Shown here one piece after another: positions 19,856-28,241 of a stretch of DNA of 64,000 nucleotides. The stretch is from NCBI GenBank assembly GCA_023957315.1, contig JAMLHE010000013.1, positions 29,825 to 93,824 on the forward strand, given 5' to 3'. The notes under the pieces were generated by a model. That model had not been told where the DNA came from, made no database searches, and saw only the letters and a program-made list of their open reading frames with translations. The stretch is from Candidatus Kapaibacterium sp. GTDB lineage: Bacteria > Bacteroidota > Ignavibacteria > Kapaibacteriales > UBA2268. Made by a program: the position numbers and the translations under genes. Every line of letters starts with the position of its first letter. Position 1 is the first letter of the stretch.

Positions 19856-21250
19856 TTATCGTTTCCGGCTCAAACTTATCGGCATAAGCCCTGAGCTATA
19901 ACTGAGCATTTGCCAAATATAAGCAAAGGCATCTGTCATGTCGTCGTGATTTGAGTTAGGGAATGCGGTCAATTCATGCTCGAAATCGCTCAACCATGCC
20001 GCATTTGCTTTGAAGAATACTTTGCCCGATTCGACAAGTGCCGACATCGGTATAGCGCGGCTGAATTTGTCCCTGTCAGGTCTCAATTCCTTTACGGGCA
20101 AACCCATTTCTCTTGCATTTTGAATCAATGCCGTTTGATATTGCACAGATTCAATCCCAATCAATGTCAGATTGTGGGATTGGTAAATATTTTTGATTAA
20201 ATCAATATGCTTGTTGGGTGCGATTCGCTCTGCAATAACGTCCACAATAAAAATGTCTCGCTCGGGCGAAACAGCAAATATGATTACAGCCGTAAAATCC
20301 GAACGCTCGTTAGTACTTATTGCTAAATCTATTGTTGCATATTTCGTGCAACTCGTCTTGATGACCCTTTCTAATGTGTTGTTTTTGATGAAGAAATTAG
20401 CGTCATCGGTGAAGTAATTGAATTTTGTGCGTTTGAATATTCCATCGCCCATCGGAGTTGGGTTTTGCATATAAAGCGACGAAAACCAATAAGCTCCAAT
20501 TGATTCTTTGATTTTCAGCAATTGCTCTTTCGAGAATCGCTCTTCCCAAAGTGCATCGCTAATTTCCCTACCGATAGAATCCTTTTCTTGAGCAATTGCC
20601 GGAAGTGAAATCAATTTCCATTCATCAGGATTATTCATCAGCAATCGTCCTGTCAAATCGTCCTCGTGCCATCGTGTCATCACAAGTATGATGCACCCGC
20701 CGGGTTCAATCCTTGTGAAAACCGTAGAACGAAACCAATCCCATAGCAAATCTCGTTGGTGTTTGCTGTTGGCTTCCGCATCATTTTTAATCGGGTCGTC
20801 AATAATTAGCAAATCGGCGCCGCGTCCGGTGAGAGCACCACCGGCACCAACGCAAATCATTCCTCCGTGAGTGTCTTTCAATCTGAAAATATTTGCTGCA
20901 AACGATGATTTATCGGTTGATATGCCGAATCTTTCGCCAAAATTCTCAACCAAATCCCTCACTTTTCTGCCCCAGCTTGTGGCAAATTGAGATTCATAGG
21001 TAGTGAGAATAACCGTTTTGTCGGGATGATTTACCAAAAACCAAAAGGGCAAATATTTGGAGATTAATTCCGATTTGCCATGTCTCGGAGGCATATTCAC
21101 AATCATTTTGCCATTTCCCGCGGCAATCATCTTCGTTAATTCTGCATCCAAGAATTGAATATGCTTTGGCAAAGCGAAATTAGGTTCAAGATTGTATGCC
21201 AACCATGCCGGACTCAGCTTCGGGTCGAATATTCTTTTGTAATCTATCAT
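19856..21250 (-). CDS. Phage terminase large subunit-like protein
   Basis: About 464 residues from the internal ATG at 21248-21250 (MIDYKRIFDPKLSPAW); an upstream start at 21289 adds 13 hydrophobic residues and looks less likely. The ATPase half has Walker A PPRHGKSE and Walker B LLIIDDP with a following coupling segment VMTRWHEDDL. The nuclease half has YATIDLAIS...DFTAVIIFAV and the late HDDMTDAFAY acidic motif of RNase-H-like terminases. Both domains look intact. No small terminase, portal, capsid or integrase genes are nearby, so it is a stand-alone gene, a phage remnant or domesticated. Confidence 0.85.
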   Translation of the reverse strand: MIDYKRIFDPKLSPAWLAYNLEPNFALPKHIQFLDAELTKMIAAGNGKMIVNMPPRHGKSELISKYLPFWFLVNHPDKTVILTTYESQFATSWGRKVRDLVENFGERFGISTDKSSFAANIFRLKDTHGGMICVGAGGALTGRGADLLIIDDPIKNDAEANSKHQRDLLWDWFRSTVFTRIEPGGCIILVMTRWHEDDLTGRLLMNNPDEWKLISLPAIAQEKDSIGREISDALWEERFSKEQLLKIKESIGAYWFSSLYMQNPTPMGDGIFKRTKFNYFTDDANFFIKNNTLERVIKTSCTKYATIDLAISTNERSDFTAVIIFAVSPERDIFIVDVIAERIAPNKHIDLIKNIYQSHNLTLIGIESVQYQTALIQNAREMGLPVKELRPDRDKFSRAIPMSALVESGKVFFKANAAWLSDFEHELTAFPNSNHDDMTDAFAYIWQMLSYSSGLMPISLSRKR

Positions 21251-21349
21251 TAAAAGCACAAAAATCGGACGGAAATAGCCCAAATACAAATCATTGATTT
21301 GAAATTCATTACTAATAATTGTACTTCTCGATTCAGAATAATTTAGAAT

Positions 21350-21379
21350 TTTGCTGTAAAATACGTACTTTTAAATTTG
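21350..21379 (+). promoter_or_regulatory. Candidate Bacteroidota-type promoter of the HD-GYP to smpB operon
   Basis: TTTG at 21350-21353 and TAAATTTG at 21372-21379 with an 18-base spacer. Both elements match the consensus. The first gene starts 60 bases downstream. Confidence 0.5.
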
Positions 21380-21439
21380 GATATTTCATTACTTGAATTT
21401 TTATATATTCGTCATAGAATTTGATTCTAAGAGCTAATA

Positions 21440-22336
21440 ATGCAAGATAATAAAGACAGTAAGATACAAGAACTCGAGGCAATTGTAGATAATTTTGCGG
21501 ATTCATTGGCGGAAAGCTTGTTTCACGCTACCCAGATATTGTCCAAAATTGTCGAAACGACAGAAAGATACTACGACGGCAGCCACTCTCGATTTGTCGC
21601 CGATAGGTCTGCTCTTGTAGCTACGGAATTGGGGATGAATGAAGCCGATGTAACGACTATTAAGATTGCGGCACAACTACATGACATTGGCAAAGTTGGA
21701 ATGCCGGACACTTTGTTGTTCAAATATCAAAACGAAATGAGCGACAAGGAATTAAACCAATACAGACAACATCCGGAACTCGGTTATAATATTTTGAAAC
21801 TTCACCCGAATTTTAGTGAGATTGCCCAGATTATACTTCAGCATCACGAAAAGATAGATGGAAGCGGGTTCCCAAGATTTCTGACACGTGATTCAATTCA
21901 CATTGGCGCCAAAATAATTGGAGTGGTTAGTTATTATCACAACCAACTTCATTTACGGCAAAGAGCCAAAGGGGAGAATTTTCAAGGTTCAGTCCAATAC
22001 AGTAGCACTTCGGCATTTTTGACTTCTACTCGAGAAAGATATAACTCCGCGATGAATTACCTAAACCGTAAAGCCGGAGTATTGTATGATAAGAAAATTG
22101 TTTCAATTTTTACCGGAATAATCGAAGCAGAACGTCGTGAAATGGGGCTTAGGTCTATCATGAGATTGCCTATTAACGCAATCGAGCCGGGCATGGTTTT
22201 TGCCGAAGATTATTTCACTTCTTTTGGCATGCTGATTGCTGCCAAGGGTGAAAGTACAACGAAGGAATCAATCAGAGCGCTTAGCAAATTTTTTGATTCA
22301 GGGGAATTGCCACATAGAATGTTAGTAATGAAATAG
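21440..22336 (+). CDS. HD-GYP domain phosphodiesterase-like protein
   Basis: 298 residues. HD-GYP core: HDIGKVG at about 81-87, HPELGYNIL at 111, HHEKIDGSGFP at about 135-145 (GFP in place of GYP). The metal-binding His/Asp residues are kept, so c-di-GMP hydrolysis is plausible. The N-terminal about 40 residues may form a helix; there is no receiver domain of its own, but a stand-alone receiver follows after 16 bases, which probably works with it. First gene of a tight plus-strand run. Confidence 0.85.
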   Translation: MQDNKDSKIQELEAIVDNFADSLAESLFHATQILSKIVETTERYYDGSHSRFVADRSALVATELGMNEADVTTIKIAAQLHDIGKVGMPDTLLFKYQNEMSDKELNQYRQHPELGYNILKLHPNFSEIAQIILQHHEKIDGSGFPRFLTRDSIHIGAKIIGVVSYYHNQLHLRQRAKGENFQGSVQYSSTSAFLTSTRERYNSAMNYLNRKAGVLYDKKIVSIFTGIIEAERREMGLRSIMRLPINAIEPGMVFAEDYFTSFGMLIAAKGESTTKESIRALSKFFDSGELPHRMLVMK

Positions 22337-22352
22337 ATAAAGTAGAAATACC

Positions 22353-22799
22353 ATGAGAATTGGAAATTTGACTGATGAACAAATGCACGAAATTGATTTT
22401 TCGGGGTTAACTGTGCTTATCGTTGATGATGATGAGACTTTTAGGAAATTCCTCGAAAAAGTAATAAGCAAGTTCTTGAAAGCGGAAGTAGTCCATGCCT
22501 CAAATCCTAAAGATGCCTTCGAAATTATGGAGAAGAGCGTACCGGATTTGATGATTTTGGATTTGCAGATGCCTGTCATGGACGGCATGACTGCACTTCA
22601 TTATATCCGAACTAATGATTCGACTTCAGATTTGCCCGTCATTATTTGCACAGCGCTGGGCTTTGAATCATTGATTGTCAGACTGTCGCATCAAAAAATT
22701 GCATCATTCATTGTCAAACCCGTCACTTTCGAAATCATTCTCGAAAAGATTTATAATGTTTTAGTTAATTTAAAATCAAAAGTTAGAAATGATGATTGA
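22353..22799 (+). CDS. Stand-alone response-regulator receiver (CheY-like)
   Basis: 148 residues, a single receiver domain. The acidic pocket is DDD at about 25-27, the phospho-acceptor is Asp70 in LMILDLQMPVMDG, and the conserved Lys is in IVKPV (about 122). No output domain. The position between HD-GYP and holA suggests it regulates the HD-GYP protein; no histidine kinase is in the window. It overlaps the holA start by 11 bases. Confidence 0.9.
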   Translation: MRIGNLTDEQMHEIDFSGLTVLIVDDDETFRKFLEKVISKFLKAEVVHASNPKDAFEIMEKSVPDLMILDLQMPVMDGMTALHYIRTNDSTSDLPVIICTALGFESLIVRLSHQKIASFIVKPVTFEIILEKIYNVLVNLKSKVRNDD

Positions 22800-23892
22800 T
22801 GCTGCTAAAATTAATTCAATTGCCAATATTCCAAATATTATTCTTGTTTTTGGCGATGAAGAAATGCTGATTGAGGAATTCCGCAATAAATTACTTAATA
22901 TATTAGTTGATGACGAAAATAAGAAATTTAATACTGATATTTTAGATGCTTCAAATACCGAATTGATGAAAATTATTGAAATCGCCAGAGCTTACCCTAT
23001 GATGAGCGATTACCGAGTTATTGTTGTCAAAAATTTCGAAAAATTATTTTCCGGCAGAGCATCAAAAAAAATCGAAGAAAATTCCCCAATAAATAAATTA
23101 ATTGACAATCCGCCACCTACGACTTATCTAATAATGGAAGCCAAAATTGATTCGGCAAGCGGAATTTCCAAAGGCTCAAAAAATGGTGTGCTTTCAGCTG
23201 CCGGGCAAAAGAAATTAGCTTCCGTCAAATTCCCATTTAAAAGATTTATTAACGAAGCGGCTTGGATTGAATTTCCGCGAATTTACGAAAGTGCATATCC
23301 GAGATGGATTATCGAAAGAGTGAAATTTCGCGGAAAAATTATTAACGAGAAGGGCGCTGAATTGATTGCAGCTCGTGCTAAACGTAATTTACGCGATATT
23401 AATTCGGAAATTGAGAAATTAATGATTTATGCCAACGATAAAAGTAATATCTCACTCGAAGACGTCTTATTTGTAACGGGTTACAATCATGACTATAATG
23501 TGTTTGAATTGCAAAATCAAATTGGCAGAAAAAATATTGGGAAATCAATCGAAATATTGACCAGATTGCTCGCCGATGACCGTCAAGAAATGCTGATTTT
23601 GAGCATCTTGACAAGATTCTTTGTGATAATGTTCAAATATAGCGAACTAAAAACAAAGGGCATGAACGAGTACAGTTTGGCAAGCGCATTAGGCGTATAT
23701 CCCGGGCAATTGGGCGATTATTCCGTTGCCGCAGAAAAATACTCGCTGAATGAAATTACAAATGCACTAAAAGTGCTGTGCGATACTGACGAAATGCTCA
23801 AATCCGGTAAGGGCGAGAGCATCACAACAATGATTATGATGATTGATTCGATTATTAATGCAAATAACAAAACTGAAGCAGGTGTGCGATGA
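22789..23892 (+). CDS. holA: DNA polymerase III subunit delta
   Basis: 367 residues, normal length for HolA, the clamp-loader delta subunit that opens the sliding clamp. Visible features: N-terminal IILVFGDEEMLIEEF, the RAYPMMSDYRVIVVKNFEKL segment, the middle RNLRDINSEIEKLMIY with VTGYNHDYNVFEL, and the C-terminal helical domain with DDRQEMLILSILTRFF. It overlaps the receiver gene upstream and shares an ATGA overlap with nadB downstream. Confidence 0.9.
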   Translation: MMIDAAKINSIANIPNIILVFGDEEMLIEEFRNKLLNILVDDENKKFNTDILDASNTELMKIIEIARAYPMMSDYRVIVVKNFEKLFSGRASKKIEENSPINKLIDNPPPTTYLIMEAKIDSASGISKGSKNGVLSAAGQKKLASVKFPFKRFINEAAWIEFPRIYESAYPRWIIERVKFRGKIINEKGAELIAARAKRNLRDINSEIEKLMIYANDKSNISLEDVLFVTGYNHDYNVFELQNQIGRKNIGKSIEILTRLLADDRQEMLILSILTRFFVIMFKYSELKTKGMNEYSLASALGVYPGQLGDYSVAAEKYSLNEITNALKVLCDTDEMLKSGKGESITTMIMMIDSIINANNKTEAGVR

Positions 23893-25433
23893 AAAAAACT
23901 GAAATCTTAGTGCTCGGTTCGGGATTAGCGGGATGTATTGCGGCTTTGGCAGCGGCTGATTACGGTCGCGAAGTGACAATTGTGACCAAAGAAGACGATT
24001 TGTTGAGCGGAAATACGCCTTGGGCTCAAGGTGGAATTATCTACAAAGGTGTTCGCGACACTCCCAAAAAGCTAAAAGCCGACATCATGGCTGCGGGCGA
24101 CGGGCATTGTTGGGAAACTGCAGTCAATCAATTATGCGAGTTGGGTCCAAAATTAATCGAAAAATATCTATTCGACCGCTTGAATGTAGATTTCGACCGC
24201 GATAAAGAAGGCAAAGTCCATCTAACTGCCGAAGGAGCGCATTCGGAGCCACGTATTATTCATTCAAAAGATAGTACCGGACAATCGATTCACGAAGCTG
24301 TCATTCGCGAAGTTAAAAAAAATCCGCATATTAAAATACTGACAAATCAGACAGTTGTTGATTTGCTGACTTTGTCGCATCATTCGACAAATACATTGGA
24401 TATTTACAAAAAGCCTGCTTGTTTTGGGGCTTACGTTATTGATAACACTTCTTCAAAACTATATCCGATATATGCCAATGAGACTATTCTTGCTCTCGGC
24501 GGTGTTGGTCAAATTTATCTCCATTCAACAAATCCGGCAGAAACAACCGGCGATGGCATTGGAGTGGCATGGCGAGCAGGTGCTCGGTGCTTTAATTTGC
24601 AATTTATTCAGTTCCACCCGACGACATTTTACAATCAACGAGATAGATTCCTAATCTCCGAAGCTGTTCGTGGTGAAGGTGGCATATTGATTGACAAATC
24701 CGGCAAAGAATTCATGAAAGATTTTCACGAATCGGGCTCATTGGCGCCGCGTGATATCGTTGCCCGTGCCATTCATCAAACTATGCTCGAAACGCATCAT
24801 CCATGCGTTTACTTGGATATTAGCTCCAAAGATTCGACTTGGGTGAAGGACAGATTTCCGTCAATTTACAAGCATTGCCTCACAGGCGGTGTGGATATGA
24901 CAAGCGAGCCTATTCCTGTCGTTCCGGCAGCACACTACCTTTGTGGTGGTGTTGGAGTTAGCCTCAAAGGCAAAACCTCTCTCCAAAGGCTTTATGCAGT
25001 GGGCGAAGTGTCTTGCACCGGCGTTCATGGCGCTAACAGGCTTGCTTCTACGTCATTGCTCGAATGCGTCGTTTGGGGGCATATTGCGGGTTCGCAAGCG
25101 GCTCTGAATAGCGAGGATAATGATTATTTCCCCGATATTTACGATTGGAAGGAAGAAACTGAATTCATTGACCCTGCTTTGATTTCGCAAGATTGGCTGA
25201 CGATTAAAAATACTATGTGGAATTATGTCGGATTGGTTCGCACAAGGCAAAGATTGCTCCGTGCCACAACAATATTGCGACATTTGCAAACCGAAATTGA
25301 GCAATTTTACCAAAAAGCGAGAATGACCAAAAAAATCATCGAATTGCGTAATGGTGTCCAAACTGCAATTGCCGTAACATCAGCCACTTTGGAAACCAGA
25401 GTTAGCAAAGGCACGCATTATATCACCGATTAA
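23889..25433 (+). CDS. nadB: L-aspartate oxidase NadB
   Basis: 514 residues. FAD-dependent oxidation of L-aspartate to iminoaspartate, first step of de novo NAD synthesis (with NadA, which is not in this window). FAD-binding GSGLAGCIAALAAA at about 8-21, NTPWAQGGI at about 43-51, QFHPTTFY, RGEGGILID, the conserved SCTGVHGANRLASTSLLE segment and the C-terminal helical domain. Four-base overlap with holA indicates coupled translation. Confidence 0.95.
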   Translation: MKKTEILVLGSGLAGCIAALAAADYGREVTIVTKEDDLLSGNTPWAQGGIIYKGVRDTPKKLKADIMAAGDGHCWETAVNQLCELGPKLIEKYLFDRLNVDFDRDKEGKVHLTAEGAHSEPRIIHSKDSTGQSIHEAVIREVKKNPHIKILTNQTVVDLLTLSHHSTNTLDIYKKPACFGAYVIDNTSSKLYPIYANETILALGGVGQIYLHSTNPAETTGDGIGVAWRAGARCFNLQFIQFHPTTFYNQRDRFLISEAVRGEGGILIDKSGKEFMKDFHESGSLAPRDIVARAIHQTMLETHHPCVYLDISSKDSTWVKDRFPSIYKHCLTGGVDMTSEPIPVVPAAHYLCGGVGVSLKGKTSLQRLYAVGEVSCTGVHGANRLASTSLLECVVWGHIAGSQAALNSEDNDYFPDIYDWKEETEFIDPALISQDWLTIKNTMWNYVGLVRTRQRLLRATTILRHLQTEIEQFYQKARMTKKIIELRNGVQTAIAVTSATLETRVSKGTHYITD

Positions 25434-25466
25434 AATATTTTTTGCTCTCGACACTCAATATTCTTT

Positions 25467-26240
25467 ATGATTGAAATTCATAACATATCGAAAAGCTTCG
25501 GACCAAAAGTTGTCCTTCAGGGAGTCAATTTGACTATTCCCGAGGGCGATTCTATTTGCATTATCGGCAAATCAGGCTCAGGCAAAAGCGTATTGCTCAA
25601 GCATATCGTCGGTTTGCTCTCGTCGGACGAAGGCTACGTCAAGGTGGATGGCGAGCGTATGGACCAGCTCACAAAATGGCAGCTTTTCATTCTTCGCCGC
25701 ACAATGGGATTCGTATTCCAAGGAGCGGCATTATTTGACTCGCTGACTGTTTTCGAAAATGTGATTCTGGGGCTTTACGAACATGGCGAGCGCGATATCG
25801 AAACCCTCGAAAATGAGGCTAAGCGAGTGCTATCGGCAGTGCAGCTATTGCCCGAAATAAACAGTATCGGCGATTATGAATTTTCGCGAGAGTGGAATAT
25901 ATTGAAAAATATCAAGCCGTCCGATTTATCGGGTGGTATGAAAAAGCGCGTCGGTGTGGCTCGTGCACTTGTTGGCAATCCCAAATATATTTTCTACGAC
26001 GAGCCGACCACCGGGCTTGACCCCGTGACTTCCGAGCAGATTGACTTGCTGATAGCAGATTTGACCAACAAATTGAATGTGACTTCAGTTGTCATCACTC
26101 ACGATATGTTTTCGGTGTTCAAAATTGCGAAATCGGTGGCAATGCTCCACGATGGAAAAGTAAGATTTTCAGGTACGGCAGAAGAATTACAAAAATCGGA
26201 AGACCCCGTAGTAATCGAATTTATCAGTAGGTTTATGTAA
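25467..26240 (+). CDS. ABC transporter ATP-binding protein, MlaF/Ttg2A type
   Basis: 257 residues: Walker A GKSGSGKSVLLKH (about 33-45), Q-loop GFVFQGAALFDSLTVFENV, signature LSGGMKKRVGVARAL and Walker B YIFYDEPTTGLDP, with His in VITHD. The FQ(G)AALFDSLTVFENV and SGGM features are typical of the MlaF group that drives phospholipid or sterol transport between membranes. No mlaE permease or MCE substrate-binding gene is adjacent, so its partner lies elsewhere. Confidence 0.85.
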   Translation: MIEIHNISKSFGPKVVLQGVNLTIPEGDSICIIGKSGSGKSVLLKHIVGLLSSDEGYVKVDGERMDQLTKWQLFILRRTMGFVFQGAALFDSLTVFENVILGLYEHGERDIETLENEAKRVLSAVQLLPEINSIGDYEFSREWNILKNIKPSDLSGGMKKRVGVARALVGNPKYIFYDEPTTGLDPVTSEQIDLLIADLTNKLNVTSVVITHDMFSVFKIAKSVAMLHDGKVRFSGTAEELQKSEDPVVIEFISRFM

Positions 26241-26241
26241 A

Positions 26242-26715
26242 ATGGCAAATATAGAAGCAGTTAGAGAGCGTAAGCAAAGGCTCATCACGTCCAATCGTAA
26301 AGCAAGGTTCGAGTACGAAGTGGTCAGTACGCTCGAATGTGGAATCGTATTGACCGGCACGGAAGTGAAATCATTGCGTACCGGACGATGCAGTTTGCAG
26401 GATTCGTACGCAGCTATCGAAGTAAACGAATTGATTATTTACAACATGCACATCAACGAATATGACCACGGCAATCGCCAAAATCACATACCCAAGCGTG
26501 ACCGTAAGTTGCTTGTTCATGAGCGAGAATTGAATAAATTGCGTAATGCCGTCAACGAGAAAAGCATGACTCTTGTGCCGCTTTCGATTTACTTTTCCGG
26601 GCATCTTGTCAAAGTGGAGCTTGCATTAGTGCGGGCAAAACGCAAATATGACAAACGCGAAACCACCAAAAAACGCGAAACAGAACGCGAAATCAGGCGC
26701 AGTTTTAAGAGATGA
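26242..26715 (+). CDS. smpB: SsrA-binding protein SmpB
   Basis: 157 residues. Partner of tmRNA in trans-translation. Typical N-terminus (ITSNRKARFEYEV), ECGIVLTGTEVKSLR, YNMHINEY, and the basic C-terminal tail ending REIRRSFKR. One base after the ABC gene. No tmRNA gene was found in the following 540 bases. Confidence 0.97.
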   Translation: MANIEAVRERKQRLITSNRKARFEYEVVSTLECGIVLTGTEVKSLRTGRCSLQDSYAAIEVNELIIYNMHINEYDHGNRQNHIPKRDRKLLVHERELNKLRNAVNEKSMTLVPLSIYFSGHLVKVELALVRAKRKYDKRETTKKRETEREIRRSFKR

Positions 26716-26885
26716 GAAGGCTCTAAGCAAGATAGAGAGAGAAAGAACAAGAATTTTAGGACAAAATAGAAAAAAAGTAAAATATTTTCAATTTATATTT
26801 GGAAATAAGAAATTTTTTATATATTAGCAATGTACAATCATTCAAAATGGAAATTTGATGTTGAAAATTTGTAAAATAGGGATTT

Positions 26886-26962
26886 CTACAGAGCTACAGA
26901 GCTACAGAGCTACAGAGCTACAGAGCTACAGAGCTACAGAGCTACAGAGCTACAGAGCTACA
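26886..26962. repeat. Microsatellite (GAGCTACA)9
   Basis: Nine perfect copies of the octamer GAGCTACA at 26891-26962, preceded by a partial CTACA. The last repeat runs into GAGGAGCG. Unit length 8 is not a multiple of three, so copy-number change would shift any frame crossing it. Confidence 0.95.
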
Positions 26963-26975
26963 GAGGAGCGACGAG

Positions 26976-27137
26976 ATGCTAAAATCTTATTGTATCCTAT
27001 TGCACAGAACTTTTCCACATTCAAATACACTTGAAACACACAAGAATCATAGTCTCAGTTTAATAACCAAACTCTCGCAAAGTTCATTGACATACTATAA
27101 ATCGTATTCGCTCATAAACAAGCGAGGTCGGATATGA
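26976..27137 (+). CDS. Possible small protein (53 residues), low confidence
   Basis: ATG at 26976 with AGGAG at 26964-26968, at good spacing, directly after the microsatellite. The frame reads MLKSYCILLHRTF... to TGA at 27135-27137. The product is basic and Ser/Leu-rich with no signal peptide or known motif. It could be chance; the only support is the ribosome-binding site. Confidence 0.2.
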   Translation: MLKSYCILLHRTFPHSNTLETHKNHSLSLITKLSQSSLTYYKSYSLINKRGRI

Positions 27138-27254
27138 TTGTCAGCTAAGCACCTGAAGCACGGGGAGCTTTTGGGGGTGACTTATACCCACCGCGGGAAA
27201 TTTTATATTTATTGGTTTTTAAAAAATTTTATTAATAATTATGGAAATTAATCT

Positions 27255-28184
27255 ATGAAAAAGAAAAATAATTATATGCTAATAGTAACAATGTTAGCTT
27301 TTGCTTCGATTTTGTTTTTTGTGCCAAAAAACTCAAATTCGCAAACAAATTGTGCATGGGAATGTGATCAAGGTCAATGGATACCTGCAGAACCTGGTTT
27401 GGCCATGTATTATGTTTCAGGTTATACATTAATAGGGCATGAAGATTGTATAGGTTGTGAAATCCGCGTTTATTATAGATATCGGCAAGAAATATGCTCA
27501 GATGGCACAACACAAATTCAATACGCAATTAAAAAAATAACATTAACCGACTGTGTAGGTTGTTATATGGTTGATGGGCTTATTGATTTAGCAGTTTCTA
27601 GTTTTGTAAGACAAATGATTTCAACACATGGCCATCCTGGGATTAATGAGCTTGTAACTTTTAGTATGGGTACTTGTTGGAAAGGAGAATGGCATTTGAT
27701 ACACCCATCTATGCCCCCTGAATATATTTGGGAGCCTTGTGCGGAGGATTGTTGCAAATACGAATATTTACTTATTTCTGAAGGAGGAATTTGGCCACCA
27801 ACTATAATTCAAACCGTTCATGTTCCTTATACTGATTGTTCTTTTACTAATGACCCTGATTGTAGATTGGCTTGTAAAATGCAAGGTTGGTTAGAAAAGA
27901 AAGGTATCGAAGATAACTCTATTGATATGGGGCGCAGTCATGTTTTTCCTAATCCATCTGAAGGTTCTCCAACCATTTCATTTACCAATAGTGAAACGGG
28001 AATATTCGATATCCAAATTATAAATTCACAAGGCAAATTAGTAAGAAAGTTTCAATTTCAAAAAAATTCAGAGCAAATTGAATTTGCCATTGATTTAGAA
28101 GGATTAGCAAATGGACGATATGGATACATAATAACACACAACGGAAATATTAATTCAGAAGGTAGCATCAATTTGAATAAATAA
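27255..28184 (+). CDS. Secreted Cys-rich protein with T9SS type A sorting domain
   Basis: 309 residues. Signal peptide about 1-30 (basic start, hydrophobic core, ending near NSNSQ). The mature protein (about 31-225) has many cysteines in short patterns (CAWECDQGQW, CIGCEI, CVGCYMV, CAEDCCKYEY), suggesting disulfides. The last about 75 residues are a T9SS sorting domain beginning VFPNPSEGSPTISF, with IINSQGKLV, and ending GSINLNK. It should be exported by Sec and then through T9SS. Function of the Cys-rich part unknown. Confidence 0.65.
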   Translation: MKKKNNYMLIVTMLAFASILFFVPKNSNSQTNCAWECDQGQWIPAEPGLAMYYVSGYTLIGHEDCIGCEIRVYYRYRQEICSDGTTQIQYAIKKITLTDCVGCYMVDGLIDLAVSSFVRQMISTHGHPGINELVTFSMGTCWKGEWHLIHPSMPPEYIWEPCAEDCCKYEYLLISEGGIWPPTIIQTVHVPYTDCSFTNDPDCRLACKMQGWLEKKGIEDNSIDMGRSHVFPNPSEGSPTISFTNSETGIFDIQIINSQGKLVRKFQFQKNSEQIEFAIDLEGLANGRYGYIITHNGNINSEGSINLNK

Positions 28185-28241
28185 TTTTTAAATAACAATA
28201 AGGGGCGACTTTTATGTAGCTCCTTAATTAAAGGACTTGAT

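Larger units (their letters stand above)
26716..27254. other. Gene-poor region with an 8-bp microsatellite and a possible small ORF
   Basis: About 540 bases. The first 170 are AT-rich without a recognisable signal. Then comes a nine-copy 8-bp repeat, a possible 53-codon ORF at 26976-27137, and a more GC-rich stretch (about 27140-27200) containing GGGGGTGACTTATACCC that I cannot assign. A final AT-rich stretch precedes the next gene. Confidence 0.5.

Noticed and set aside
19856-22336. Prophage or gene-transfer-agent region
   Set aside because: Only the terminase is phage-like; flanking genes are ordinary chromosomal ones.
26716-27254. tmRNA gene next to smpB
   Set aside because: Often adjacent, so I looked for a tag ORF ending in an ALAA-like peptide and for a 3' TTCGA-type T arm paired with a 5' GGGG acceptor; neither is present.
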